Positions 51,183 to 60,195 of a stretch of DNA of 64,000 nt are shown here, piece by piece (the first letter of the stretch is position 1; each line of letters opens with the position of its first letter). The position numbers and the translations under genes are program-made. Below the pieces are notes generated by a model. It had not been told where the DNA came from and did no database searches. It saw only the letters and a list, made by a program, of their open reading frames with translations. This DNA is from Dyadobacter endophyticus (lineage in GTDB: Bacteria > Bacteroidota > Bacteroidia > Cytophagales > Spirosomataceae): NCBI RefSeq assembly GCF_014641595.1, contig NZ_BMIA01000003.1, positions 186,001 to 250,000 of the forward strand, given 5' to 3'.

Positions 51183-52778
51183 ATGGCGACGATTCTAGGC
51201 AAAAACTTCATAGGCTACGCTTTATCGGCTGAAAGCGAAAGGCAATTCAAGGCTTATGTCCCGGCAACAGACAGTTACCTTCCTGAAACTTTCCAATGCG
51301 CGACCGTTGAGGAAGTAAATAAAACAATGGAACTTGCTGAAAAAGCATTCGACAACTATTCACAAGTGCCGCCAGCGGAACGCGCCGCATTCCTCATCGC
51401 CATTACCGAAGAAATACTCGGATTAGGCGACCAGCTGCTCGAACGAGCCAGCCAGGAAACGGGCCTACCCATTACCCGGCTGCAAGGCGAACGCGCCCGC
51501 ACCGTCAACCAGCTGACGCAATTTGCGGAACTTTTGCGGGAAGGTTCGTGGGTGGAAGCTTCCATCGACACCGCCCTACCCGACCGCTCGCCGGTTCCAA
51601 AACCGGATATCCGCAAAATGCTGGTCCCGATCGGGCCGGTGATCGTATTTGGTTCAAGCAATTTCCCATTTGCCTATTCGGTGGCCGGGGTGGATCCCGG
51701 GCCTGCATTAGCCGCCGGTAACCCGGTCATCGTAAAGGCCCACCCCGCACACCCGGGCGTGAGCGATCTGACCGCACAGGCGATCGTACGCGCGGCCCAA
51801 CGCACAGGCATGCCCGACGGCACGTTTTCCATGCTTTATGACGATGGATTCGAAGTCGGCACCGCATTAGTGAAGCATCCGGCCAGCAAGGCTGTCGGGT
51901 TTACCGGCTCATACCGGGGCGGGATGGCACTGTACCGGCTTGCGCAGGAGCGTGAAGAGCCTATCCCGGTATTTGCCGAAATGGGCAGCGTAAACCCGAT
52001 CGTGGTTTTGCCCGAATATCTGAAAAACAATGCCGTTCAACTCGGTAAAACGCTGGCCAGCTCAGTGAGCCTCGGCGCCGGACAGTTCTGCACAAATCCG
52101 GGGTTGGTATTTACTGCAAAAACAGAAGGACTGGAAGCATTTCAGGATTCCTATAAAAACGAAATCCTGCGCACGCCTTCGGCCACCATGCTGACGGCGG
52201 GGATTTGTAAAACCTATTCCAAATTGCGCGGAGAAGCGTTGGAGCAACCGGAAGTTTCGGCATTGGCTATTTCGGAAATCCATTCGGAAGCCCAAAACCA
52301 GGCAGAGGCGTCCATCGCGTTGGTTTCGGGTAAAAACTTCATTGCCAATCCAAAATTGCATGAAGAAGTTTTCGGGCCGTTCTCGCTGCTGATTGTCTGT
52401 GATAATACCGATGAATTATACGACGCTGTGGCGCATTTAAAAGGCCAGCTCACAGCCACATTGATCGCGGAAGAAGCGGAAGTAGCACAATACCCAAAAA
52501 TCGTGCGGCAATTGGCCAAAATATCCGGCCGTTTTATCATGAACGGCGTGCCTACCGGCGTCGAAGTTTGCCCGTCCATTCACCACGGCGGGCCGTTCCC
52601 GGCTACGGCGGATTCCAAATTCACATCGGTGGGAAGACATTCAATTCTGCGGTTCGTACGGCCGCAATCCTTTCAGAACTGGCCGGATTCGCTCCTACCC
52701 GACGAATTGAAGAACAGCAACCCGCTGGGTATATTCAGACTGGTCGACAACGTCCAGACCAGGGAAGCTATTCACTAA
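51183..52778 (+). CDS. Ketoglutarate-semialdehyde dehydrogenase-like aldehyde dehydrogenase
   Basis: 531 residues from ATG 51183 (MATILGKNFIGY); the frame also opens at 51120. The GQFCTNPGL catalytic Cys loop and AEMGSVNPIVV general-base segment are characteristic of 2,5-dioxopentanoate (KGSADH) enzymes that finish non-phosphorylated pentose or uronic-acid breakdown. The NAD(P)-binding part reads VFGSSNFPFAYSVAGVDPGPALAAGNPVIVKAHPAH, as seen by its ends VFGSSNFPF and VIVKAHP. No sugar-oxidation neighbours are in the window. The stop lies inside the 3' end of convergent truA (11-base overlap). Confidence 0.88.
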   Translation: MATILGKNFIGYALSAESERQFKAYVPATDSYLPETFQCATVEEVNKTMELAEKAFDNYSQVPPAERAAFLIAITEEILGLGDQLLERASQETGLPITRLQGERARTVNQLTQFAELLREGSWVEASIDTALPDRSPVPKPDIRKMLVPIGPVIVFGSSNFPFAYSVAGVDPGPALAAGNPVIVKAHPAHPGVSDLTAQAIVRAAQRTGMPDGTFSMLYDDGFEVGTALVKHPASKAVGFTGSYRGGMALYRLAQEREEPIPVFAEMGSVNPIVVLPEYLKNNAVQLGKTLASSVSLGAGQFCTNPGLVFTAKTEGLEAFQDSYKNEILRTPSATMLTAGICKTYSKLRGEALEQPEVSALAISEIHSEAQNQAEASIALVSGKNFIANPKLHEEVFGPFSLLIVCDNTDELYDAVAHLKGQLTATLIAEEAEVAQYPKIVRQLAKISGRFIMNGVPTGVEVCPSIHHGGPFPATADSKFTSVGRHSILRFVRPQSFQNWPDSLLPDELKNSNPLGIFRLVDNVQTREAIH

Positions 52779-53517
52779 ACAGTGATTCGGGATAACCTAC
52801 TTCCACAAGAAACAAACCTTCCGCCGGGGCCTGGGCTCCGGCGTTTTTTCTGTTACGCGAAAGGATTACCTGTTCAAAATCATCGACCGTGATTTTATGA
52901 CGACCTACTTCCAGCATCGTTCCGACCAAAGCTCGTACCATTCCGCGCAAAAAGCGATTCGCCTTGACATGGAACACGAGCATGTTACCCGATTCCACCC
53001 AGCGCGACTCGGTGATCGTACAGCGGAAGTTATTTACGTTCGTGTGAATCTTACTGAAACTTTCAAAATCGTTATGGATCAGCAGCAACGCCGCCGCTTC
53101 ATTCATACGGGCTACATCCAGGTTTCGCCGCATTTGAGTGGCCAAATCGAACAGGAAGGGATTTTTTTGATAGGTAATGCGGTATTCATATTTTCGGTGA
53201 GTGGCCACAAACCTTGAATGCACCTCATCACCTACCCGGATAATCCGTTGAATCGCTACATCTTTGGGAACCAGGGCATTCAGTTTATAAACCAGCAGTT
53301 CGGCATCCGCAATTGCTTCCGGCAAATCAAAATGGGCAAATTGTTGTTCTGCATGAACACCCGCGTCGGTGCGGCTGCTACCCGTGAGCTCGACGGGCAT
53401 TCTCAGGATTTTAGCAAGGGCTTCTTCCAGCACCTGCTGGACGCCCAAGGCATTGTTCTGCTTTTGCCAGCCGTTATAGGCCGTACCGCGATAATTGAAT
53501 TCTAGGAAATAGCGCAT
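52768..53517 (-). CDS. truA: tRNA pseudouridine synthase TruA
   Basis: TruA makes pseudouridine at positions 38-40 of the tRNA anticodon arm. The 249-residue protein has the catalytic Asp in GSSRTDAGVHAEQQ, the RKYEYRI segment and the C-terminal FLRGMVRALVGTMLEVG. It is convergent with and overlaps the aldehyde dehydrogenase gene by 11 bases. Confidence 0.95.
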   Translation of the reverse strand: MRYFLEFNYRGTAYNGWQKQNNALGVQQVLEEALAKILRMPVELTGSSRTDAGVHAEQQFAHFDLPEAIADAELLVYKLNALVPKDVAIQRIIRVGDEVHSRFVATHRKYEYRITYQKNPFLFDLATQMRRNLDVARMNEAAALLLIHNDFESFSKIHTNVNNFRCTITESRWVESGNMLVFHVKANRFLRGMVRALVGTMLEVGRHKITVDDFEQVILSRNRKNAGAQAPAEGLFLVEVGYPESLFSE

Positions 53518-53565
53518 TTTGCAAAATTAAGCCAAACCTCGGGATTTACGATTTCGCACAGCCGA

Positions 53566-53597
53566 TTGCGGAATTTGCGGGAAGAAGGTTAACTTTG
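53566..53597 (+). promoter_or_regulatory. Promoter TTG-N21-TAACTTTG before glnS
   Basis: TTG (53566-53568) and TAACTTTG (53590-53597) are 21 bases apart. The -7 box overlaps the TTG that would start a longer frame at 53595, so ATG 53622 is the credible start. Confidence 0.55.
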
Positions 53598-53621
53598 AAA
53601 ATTGGAAAATTTCATTTTAGT

Positions 53622-55292
53622 ATGATTACGGAAGAGAAAAAAGAAGAGAAAAGCCTGAATTTTATCGAGGAGATTATTGACGCTGACCTGCAATCAGGAA
53701 AATATACCCAGATTATTACACGCTTTCCACCCGAACCTAATGGCTACCTGCACATTGGGCATGCTACAAGCATTTGCCTGAATTTCGGGCTAACCAAGCG
53801 GTTTCCGGGTTACACCAATCTGCGATTTGACGATACCAATCCGGTGACGGAAGACACCGAATACGTTGAAAATATAAAGAATGACATCCGCTGGCTGGGT
53901 TACGAATGGGAAAACGAGAACTATGCTTCCGACTATTTCGATACCCTCTACGGTTACGCGGTCACGCTGATCAACGAAGGACTGGCTTATGTGGACGACT
54001 CTAGTTCGGAGGAAATTGCGGCACTAAAAGGAACGCCTACCGAGCCGGGTAAGGACAGCCCTTACCGCAACCGCACCGTTGAGGAAAATCTTGCACTTTT
54101 CGAACAAATGAAAAGCGGAGCATTTCCAGATGGCAGCCGTACCTTACGTGCGAAAATCGACATGGCGCACATCAATATGCTCATGCGCGATCCGATCTTG
54201 TACCGCATTAAACATGCGCATCACCACCGCACCGGCAATAAGTGGTGCATTTACCCGATGTACGACTTCGCGCACGGGCAAAGCGACGCCATCGAAACTG
54301 TTTCACATTCGATTTGTACGCTGGAATTCGCACCGCACCGTGAACTGTACGACTGGCTGATCGCGAAATTGGGTATTTACCCATCGCATCAATACGAATT
54401 CGCACGCCGGAACCTCAACTATACTGTTACCAGCAAGCGTAAATTGCTCCAACTGGTTCAAGAAAATCACGTTAGCGGCTGGGACGACCCACGCATGCCG
54501 ACGATCAGCGGGATGCGCAGAAGAGGTTACACGGCATTCAGCATCCGTGATTTCTGCGACCGCATCGGCATTGCCAAACGGGAGAATATGGTAGATGTAG
54601 GTCTGCTTGAATTCTGCGTTCGTGAGGACCTCAATAAAAAAGCATTACGCCGAATGGTCGTGCTCGATCCGCTGAAAGTGGTCATTACCAACTTCCCGGA
54701 TGGCGTTACGGAAATGTGCCACAGTGAAAACAACCCTGAAGATATTTCGACCGGGAACCGCGATATTCCTTTCTCCCGTGAGATTTTTATTGAAAAAGAA
54801 GATTTCATGGAGGTACCTTCGAAGAAGTACTTCCGCCTCGCTCCCGGTAAAATGGTCCGTCTGAAAGGCGCATACATTATCCAATGCGATGATATAGTGA
54901 AAGATGCAAACGGCGAAATCACCGAAGTGCACTGTACTTACATTGAAAACAGCAAAAGCGGGCAGGACACGACGGGCATTAATGTGAAAGGGACATTGCA
55001 CTGGGTTTCCGCACAACACGCTGTGGAAATCGAAGTGCGGCTTTATGACCGCCTCTTCTCTGTCGAGGACCCATCGTCCGAAGAAGGTGATTTCAAAGAC
55101 TACCTCAATGCGGATTCATTGCACGTCATAACCGGCTATGCAGAACCTGCATTGCTGGAAGCGCAAGAAGGCGAATCGTTCCAGTTCCTGAGAAAAGGCT
55201 ATTTTGCCAAAGACCCGGATAGTACCGGGGAAAAGCTGGTCTTCAACCGGACATCGACTCTCCGGGATAACTGGACAAAAACAGCCAATTAA
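53622..55292 (+). CDS. glnS: Glutaminyl-tRNA synthetase
   Basis: 556 residues from ATG 53622 (MITEEKKEEKSLNF). Class I signatures: HIGH-type PPEPNGYLHIGHATS near residue 40, and KMSKS-type VTSKRKL near 268. The GlnRS segment NLRFDDTNPVTEDTEYV and the C-terminal beta-barrel anticodon domain (~330-550) are complete. Standard length. Downstream there is a palindrome at 55367 before the next gene. Confidence 0.96.
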   Translation: MITEEKKEEKSLNFIEEIIDADLQSGKYTQIITRFPPEPNGYLHIGHATSICLNFGLTKRFPGYTNLRFDDTNPVTEDTEYVENIKNDIRWLGYEWENENYASDYFDTLYGYAVTLINEGLAYVDDSSSEEIAALKGTPTEPGKDSPYRNRTVEENLALFEQMKSGAFPDGSRTLRAKIDMAHINMLMRDPILYRIKHAHHHRTGNKWCIYPMYDFAHGQSDAIETVSHSICTLEFAPHRELYDWLIAKLGIYPSHQYEFARRNLNYTVTSKRKLLQLVQENHVSGWDDPRMPTISGMRRRGYTAFSIRDFCDRIGIAKRENMVDVGLLEFCVREDLNKKALRRMVVLDPLKVVITNFPDGVTEMCHSENNPEDISTGNRDIPFSREIFIEKEDFMEVPSKKYFRLAPGKMVRLKGAYIIQCDDIVKDANGEITEVHCTYIENSKSGQDTTGINVKGTLHWVSAQHAVEIEVRLYDRLFSVEDPSSEEGDFKDYLNADSLHVITGYAEPALLEAQEGESFQFLRKGYFAKDPDSTGEKLVFNRTSTLRDNWTKTAN

Positions 55293-55366
55293 TCAATTGC
55301 AGCATTCTGCATTTCCACCTGCCAAAAAAGATTTTCCTAGTACCAATCTTCAAAAATTTGATCTTT

Positions 55367-55391
55367 TTGCCGTCGACTAAGTCGACGGCAA
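55367..55391. repeat. 11-bp perfect palindrome TTGCCGTCGAC-TAA-GTCGACGGCAA
   Basis: Perfect 11-bp arms around TAA, 75 bases after glnS. It is not followed by a T-tract on the plus strand or a T-tract on the minus strand, so it is an unlikely terminator. The GC-rich, SalI-site-bearing arms resemble an interspersed REP-type element. Only one copy is in the window. Confidence 0.5.
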
Positions 55392-55444
55392 TTGATTGGC
55401 TTTGGAGCAAAAAATCTATTTAATTAGATTGCTTACAAATAAAC

Positions 55445-55475
55445 TTGCTTGGCAAAAAGTTTGAATCTATCTTTG
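55445..55475 (+). promoter_or_regulatory. Promoter TTG-N20-TATCTTTG
   Basis: TTG (55445-55447) and TATCTTTG (55468-55475), 20 bases apart, match the Bacteroidota consensus. Transcription would begin near 55482, making the GTG at 55512 the first usable start of the following gene. Confidence 0.6.
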
Positions 55476-55511
55476 TGTAACAATTTCCACGATTCAAATT
55501 CCTTGCCGTCA

Positions 55512-55859
55512 GTGAATACCCAGAATGAATTGTTCAGTACCGCCAAAGGTTACAGCGTACAGTGTGATTTAACTTCCCGTATTGTCCTTCACTTTGGCGA
55601 AATCAAAGCTCCTTTTAAGATCCTCGATTTCCTGAATTTCCGCCGGTTTATCAACAGCATCGATATCCACAGCAAAATCTTCGATCTGTCGGATGAGTCT
55701 GACTATGAATTCGTTGAGGCTCCTCAACTCAATATCGGCCACAAGATGACGCTCTGTGAAGTAATCCAGCTGCGTGAACTTGTCAACGGAACGCACTTCG
55801 CGATTGAGCTCAATTCTATGCTACACCAGGTCCTCTATACAGAACAAGAATTAGTCTAA
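55512..55859 (+). CDS. Small conserved Bacteroidota protein of unknown function
   Basis: 115 residues from GTG 55512 (MNTQNELFSTAKGYSVQCD when initiated). The open frame begins at TTG 55449, but the promoter -7 box lies inside that extension. The sequence is a compact alpha/beta domain (DLTSRIVLHFGEIKAPFKILDFLNFRRFI, seen as IVLHFGEIKAPF and DFLNFRRFI; then MTLCEVIQLRELVNG). It resembles short Bacteroidota-specific proteins of the DUF6686 kind, but I am not sure of the name. No catalytic or metal motif. Ferritin follows 111 bases later. Confidence 0.6.
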   Translation: MNTQNELFSTAKGYSVQCDLTSRIVLHFGEIKAPFKILDFLNFRRFINSIDIHSKIFDLSDESDYEFVEAPQLNIGHKMTLCEVIQLRELVNGTHFAIELNSMLHQVLYTEQELV

Positions 55860-55887
55860 ATTACTCATTCAGACTATATTAGACCGT

Positions 55888-55913
55888 TTCCAAATTTCTA
55901 AAACGATTTGGAA
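55888..55913. promoter_or_regulatory. Inverted repeat TTCCAAAT-N10-ATTTGGAA, candidate ferritin operator
   Basis: Perfect 8-bp arms at 55888-55895 and 55906-55913. The right arm covers the TTTG (55907-55910) of the ferritin promoter, so a bound dimer would block RNA polymerase. Which regulator binds is not known. Confidence 0.55.
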
Positions 55914-55937
55914 TCATGAACTTTCGCATGATATTTG
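55907..55937 (+). promoter_or_regulatory. Ferritin promoter TTTG-N19-GATATTTG
   Basis: TTTG (55907-55910) and GATATTTG (55930-55937) have exactly 19 bases between; the -7 box differs from TAxxTTTG only at its first base. It lies 33 bases before ATG 55971. Confidence 0.6.
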
Positions 55938-55970
55938 CACTTGTTAATACACGAATAAACAAGCAAAATC

Positions 55971-56495
55971 ATGAAAGACTTACTAAGAGCACGTACTTCC
56001 CTCAAAGAGGAGATAGAAATACTTTTGAACAACCAGGTGAAGATGGAAGCAGAAGCTTCTGCCAAATATCTCGCTATGGCTTCATGGTGTGACCGCAACG
56101 GTTTCAAAAACAGCGCTAAGTACTTCCTTCATCAGTCCGACGAAGAACGCGGCCACATGCTGAAAATCTTCAATTACCTGATGACAGTGGGCGGCACGGC
56201 GATTTCTCCTGAGGTCTCAGGCGTAAAACAGGAATATCCTACGTTCAAAAGCGTATTTGAAACAGCGCTTCAAAGCGAGATCGCGGTAACGCAGTCGATC
56301 AACCGCATTGTTACTGCAGCGCGCAGAGAAGAAGATTACGCGACTGAAAACTTCCTGCAATGGTTCGTGAGCGAGCAAATCGAAGAAGAAGACAATGCAC
56401 GCCGTGCGATCGAGCTTTTCGATGTAATTGGCGAAGATGGAACAGGTTTGTACGTGATCGACAAAGCGATCGGCAAAATCGGTTCTGAAGAATAA
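55971..56495 (+). CDS. Ferritin
   Basis: Ferritin oxidises and stores iron in a 24-subunit shell. The 174-residue protein has the ferroxidase ligands: Glu in KMEAEASAKYL, Glu/His in SDEERGHMLK and Glu in VSEQIEEEDNARR. It aligns with the prokaryotic non-haem FtnA class. Single gene with its own promoter, a candidate operator and a terminator. Confidence 0.95.
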   Translation: MKDLLRARTSLKEEIEILLNNQVKMEAEASAKYLAMASWCDRNGFKNSAKYFLHQSDEERGHMLKIFNYLMTVGGTAISPEVSGVKQEYPTFKSVFETALQSEIAVTQSINRIVTAARREEDYATENFLQWFVSEQIEEEDNARRAIELFDVIGEDGTGLYVIDKAIGKIGSEE

Positions 56496-56512
56496 TACAA
56501 GGCCTTACCTTA

Positions 56513-56545
56513 AAAAAAGCTGCCCGAAAGAGCGGCTTTTTTTGT
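56513..56545. terminator. Bidirectional terminator between ferritin and HPP genes
   Basis: Stem AAAAAAGCTGC / GCGGCTTTTTT with one wobble pair and a ~8-base loop. A-run on the left and T-run on the right let it act for both ferritin (plus) and the HPP gene (minus). Confidence 0.8.
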
Positions 56546-56547
56546 TT

Positions 56548-57138
56548 TTAAACCCTGGTGAAATACCTCCGTTCCCACACCTTGTACCAGTTTTTGTTGG
56601 CAGGATACTTGCGGTGCGCCGCAAAACGGTTCACCATGACGGCCACAAAAAGCAGGATCAGCACGCCACTGAGTACGGGGCTTATTACATACATATAGCC
56701 AAGGGCTTTGATCTTTTCGGAGCCAATGTTGGCGATCAGCGCGGTAGCACCGCCCGGAGGATGCAATGTTTTGGTTACCTGCATCAGCACAATGGATACC
56801 GAAACTGCAAAAGCGGACGACAGCCAGACCTGGTCGGGCAGAAACTTATGGACCGTCACGCCTACGAGCGCGCATACGACGTGCCCGCCTATGAGGTTAC
56901 GCGGCTGTGCCAGCGGGCTGTTCACGATGCCGTAAATGAGTACCGAGGAGGCGCCGAAGGAACCAATAAGGAATAGTGAGTCGGAATCCGTGAATTGTTT
57001 GTCGTTGAGCAGGCCAATGAGGCCGATACCGAGGAATGAACCGAGAAAAGTCCAGAAATGGTCTTTGAAATCAATCAGTGTCTCTTTGTAGACGACGTAA
57101 CGGACCAATCTTGCGTTACGCTTAATCCTTTTTCTCAA
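56548..57138 (-). CDS. HPP-family integral membrane protein
   Basis: About 196 residues from TTG 57138 (MRKRIKRNARLVRYVVYK when initiated). The frame extends to 57372 but that extension lacks membrane or signal character. Four membrane helices and the HPP signature TLHPPGGATALIANIG (residues ~125-140) define the family, implicated in nitrite or other anion transport in plastids. No ATG is available in the right place, so the start is uncertain. Confidence 0.82.
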   Translation of the reverse strand: MRKRIKRNARLVRYVVYKETLIDFKDHFWTFLGSFLGIGLIGLLNDKQFTDSDSLFLIGSFGASSVLIYGIVNSPLAQPRNLIGGHVVCALVGVTVHKFLPDQVWLSSAFAVSVSIVLMQVTKTLHPPGGATALIANIGSEKIKALGYMYVISPVLSGVLILLFVAVMVNRFAAHRKYPANKNWYKVWERRYFTRV

Positions 57139-57386
57139 AATATGGAAACTTTTGGTGGAAGTTGCATTGAAAATAGAACTATAACGGGATAGCGATGGTT
57201 CGTAAGTCAGGGGAACAATCCAAATTTTCTGTGGTTCCCCTATCCTAATCCCTTCCAAATATACAAAAAACAGCCCAGCCCGAACGGATAAGCGCCCCGG
57301 GGCAGGCAATAAATTTTGGTACGCCTTTTGTTGGGTTGCGAAATTTAAAATAGTAGTATTGCAATAGCACACCGTGATTTCATTCC

Positions 57387-59627
57387 ATGAATTACCTCGA
57401 CGAGTTCAAAAAGTTTATTTCCAGCCATTACCTGTCGACTGGTGTGCGTCTAACCCTAGGGACGATCATCCCTAGCCTCATTTTTCATCATTATGGCATA
57501 TTAAGCGATTGGATCGCGTTCCCGCTCGGTACGCTGCTGATCGGCGGCACAGATAATCCGGGGCCTTATCACCGGCGGCGCAATGCATTGCTTGTCGCCA
57601 TTGCCACTTGCTTTCTCGTCGCCTGCATAACCGGTTATCTGCGGCATTTTCATTTTATTATTTTTCTTGAAATCATCGTATTCGGAATGTTTTTCTCGCT
57701 GGTTGGCGTATATGGTAACCGCGTGAACAGCATCGGCCTCATTTCATTGCTCGTTTTTGTATTTAACATTGATGACCATCTCAGCGGAGACATGGTTTTC
57801 CGTACCGCGGCGATATTCTCTGCCGGCGGGATCTGGTATTTCATATTATTTATGGTTTTGCAAAAACTCCTGCCCTACAAACTCATCCAGCAGCTTTTGG
57901 GAGAGAACTTTGTGGAATTGGGCAAACTGCTTTCGATCAAAGCCGACTATTACTTTGCCAAACCCGATTACGACGAGCTTTTCAACCGGATGGTACACCA
58001 GCAGGTGATTCTCCGCGAAAACCATGAAAACCTGCGCGAAATCCTTTTTAAAACGCGGGAAATCGTCACCGAATCGACTACGAAAAGCCGGATATTAATG
58101 CTGATGTTCCTCGACAGCATCGACCTTTTCGAACGAATACTGAATTCACAGCAGAACTACGCCAACTTGCACCGTGCTTTCGACCACACGAAGGTGCTGC
58201 GGCTATTCGGCACTTACATTACCTGGCTGGCCGCCGAAATACAGCAGATTGGCCTGGCCGTGCAAAGCGGCTACGCCTCGCACCCACGCCATGACCTCGA
58301 CGAGGCGTTCAACAAATGTCAGCGCGCGTTCGAACGCATGCGGGAACATAAGATGAACCACGATAATATGGAGGACTTCATCATGCTCCGACAGATCCTC
58401 AACAGCTTGCAGGACGTCACCGAGCGCGTTAAGAAGCTTCACAGAGCGACCAAATACGAAGCCGACGTCAGCAAGGATTACAAACTGACCGTGGAAGCGG
58501 AAGATTTCACTCCCAAACAGGACTATCATCCGCGCATCCTGCTCGACAACCTTTCCTTAAAATCGAGCCACTTCCGGCATGCGGTACGGGTAACGCTCGG
58601 GTTGCTGGCGGGATACATTGCCTCGCTGTTTTTCGCCGTCGGGCATGGTTACTGGATATTGCTGACGATCGCCGTGATCCTGAAACCGGCATTCAGTATT
58701 ACCAAGCAACGGAATATTCACAGGATTGGCGGGACAATCCTGGGTGTGACCGTCGGGTTTCTCTTCTTATATCTCATTGATGAAAGCACGCCTTTGTTCA
58801 TCCTGATGATGGTCTCGATGATCCTGGCATACAGCTTTCTGAAAATCAACTATTTCGTGGCGTCCACCAGTATCACGCTGTATGTGATCCTCTCGTTCCA
58901 TTTCCTTAATCCCCAGCATGTTACAGCCGTTTTGCAGGACCGGGTGGTGGATACGGTGATCGGTTCGCTGATCGCTTACATCATTTCTTCCTACGTTTTG
59001 CCGGTGTGGGAGCATTCGCAAATCAAACAATATATGAAAGAGGCGCTGGATGCAAACCGGAAGTATTTTGATATTGTCGCCGCTAAATTCACCGGAAAAC
59101 AGCTGGATATCAACGAATTGAAGCTATTGAGAAAAAATGCGATCATCGCGATGGCTAACCTTTCGGATAACTTTCAAAAGATGCTTTCCGAGCCGAAGCG
59201 CCAGCAGATGAATATGGAGGAATACCATCAATTCGTCGCGACGAGTCACATGCTTACCTCCTATATTGCCTCGCTCTCGACGTACGCGCAGACTTTGGAA
59301 TACGTGGAATTTTCAGTTGAATTTGAAATGATGATTCGGCAGATCGACCGGCAATTGCAGGCGGCCACGGACATTATTGATGGAAAAACCGGCAACAGCC
59401 TGGAAATCGTTCGGGAGTCGCTGCCGCAAAACCAGCGACTCGTCGAATTGCTCGCCGATCGCAAGAAACAGATCAAAGAGCTGGGCATTGAAAAGGCTGA
59501 TCAATCTCCGGTACGCAAAATGCTGTCGGATCTGAAAACCATCAATGGACTGTTTGAATTGATCAGCACCATTTCAATCGACGAAATCAAAATCCTTCAA
59601 AAAATTAAAACCGCCAAAGCAGCTTAG
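57387..59627 (+). CDS. FUSC-family inner-membrane protein (YccS/YhfK-like)
   Basis: 746 residues. Two membrane modules of about six helices (~15-165 and ~395-525) each followed by a cytoplasmic helical domain, the fusaric-acid-resistance/YccS layout. The second module opens with HAVRVTLGLLAGYIASLFFAVGHGYWILLTIAVILKP (ends: HAVRVTLGLL, YWILLTIAVILKP). Related proteins are linked to aromatic acid or unknown efflux. YwbE-like gene follows one base after the stop, suggesting translational coupling. Divergent from the HPP gene. Confidence 0.9.
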   Translation: MNYLDEFKKFISSHYLSTGVRLTLGTIIPSLIFHHYGILSDWIAFPLGTLLIGGTDNPGPYHRRRNALLVAIATCFLVACITGYLRHFHFIIFLEIIVFGMFFSLVGVYGNRVNSIGLISLLVFVFNIDDHLSGDMVFRTAAIFSAGGIWYFILFMVLQKLLPYKLIQQLLGENFVELGKLLSIKADYYFAKPDYDELFNRMVHQQVILRENHENLREILFKTREIVTESTTKSRILMLMFLDSIDLFERILNSQQNYANLHRAFDHTKVLRLFGTYITWLAAEIQQIGLAVQSGYASHPRHDLDEAFNKCQRAFERMREHKMNHDNMEDFIMLRQILNSLQDVTERVKKLHRATKYEADVSKDYKLTVEAEDFTPKQDYHPRILLDNLSLKSSHFRHAVRVTLGLLAGYIASLFFAVGHGYWILLTIAVILKPAFSITKQRNIHRIGGTILGVTVGFLFLYLIDESTPLFILMMVSMILAYSFLKINYFVASTSITLYVILSFHFLNPQHVTAVLQDRVVDTVIGSLIAYIISSYVLPVWEHSQIKQYMKEALDANRKYFDIVAAKFTGKQLDINELKLLRKNAIIAMANLSDNFQKMLSEPKRQQMNMEEYHQFVATSHMLTSYIASLSTYAQTLEYVEFSVEFEMMIRQIDRQLQAATDIIDGKTGNSLEIVRESLPQNQRLVELLADRKKQIKELGIEKADQSPVRKMLSDLKTINGLFELISTISIDEIKILQKIKTAKAA

Positions 59628-59628
59628 C

Positions 59629-59838
59629 ATGTCTTCATTATCAGGAACAGAAAGAAAAAATATCACTCCCGGGCTCGCCGTCTCGATCGTGCTGAAAAAG
59701 GACCAGCGCAGTGGAAAACTGACTGAGGGTATTGTAAAAGACATTTTGACGAAGGCCCCTGTGCACACGCATGGCATTAAAGTTCGGCTGGAATCCGGCG
59801 ATATCGGCCGCGTGAAGGTTATCGAAGCCGAAGATTAG
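59629..59838 (+). CDS. YwbE-family (DUF2196) small protein
   Basis: 69 residues matching DUF2196/YwbE: RKNITPGLAVSIVLKKDQRSG, then GIVKDILTKAPVHTHGIKVRL and GDIGRVKVI. A small beta-barrel-like fold of unknown function. One base separates it from the FUSC stop. Its last 20 bases overlap the convergent DUF1801-type gene. Confidence 0.9.
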   Translation: MSSLSGTERKNITPGLAVSIVLKKDQRSGKLTEGIVKDILTKAPVHTHGIKVRLESGDIGRVKVIEAED

Positions 59839-60169
59839 CCCTGGCTTTTTCCAGTATTTCGTGAATGGTTTCGAGCGGCAGGTCTTCGGCCGGGTTTATG
59901 AGCAGGATTTTCATGCGCGAACGTTTTTCGGCGAGCAACAACGGATGTTCCAGCAGGTAGCCATCCACAATGCCGAGGTACGGCGTGCCTGTTTTTTTCT
60001 CCTCCCACAAATAGCAAAGCCGTTTCGGGCCGAGTTTGTAAAAAGGCATCTTATATTGCCAATCTTCCCGTATTTGTGGATCAAAAGAAAGTACCAGATG
60101 CCGTAATGCCAGCAGGCAGCTCCGGGCCGGCTCGGGCTTTTCCATGAAATAACGATCGATCTCGCGCAA
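59819..60169 (-). CDS. DUF1801-family protein
   Basis: 116 residues. The pattern MREIDRYFMEKPEPARSCLLALRHLVLSFDPQIREDWQYKMPFYKL (ends: REIDRYF, WQYKMPFYKL) and LCYLWEEKKTGTPYLGIVDG match DUF1801/YdhG-like proteins, related to the SCP2/iron-chaperone YdhG group. Function not known. Overlaps YwbE gene by 20 bases tail to tail. Confidence 0.86.
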   Translation of the reverse strand: MREIDRYFMEKPEPARSCLLALRHLVLSFDPQIREDWQYKMPFYKLGPKRLCYLWEEKKTGTPYLGIVDGYLLEHPLLLAEKRSRMKILLINPAEDLPLETIHEILEKARANLRLR

Positions 60170-60195
60170 TGCCCCGTCGGGTTTAAGTGATTCCT

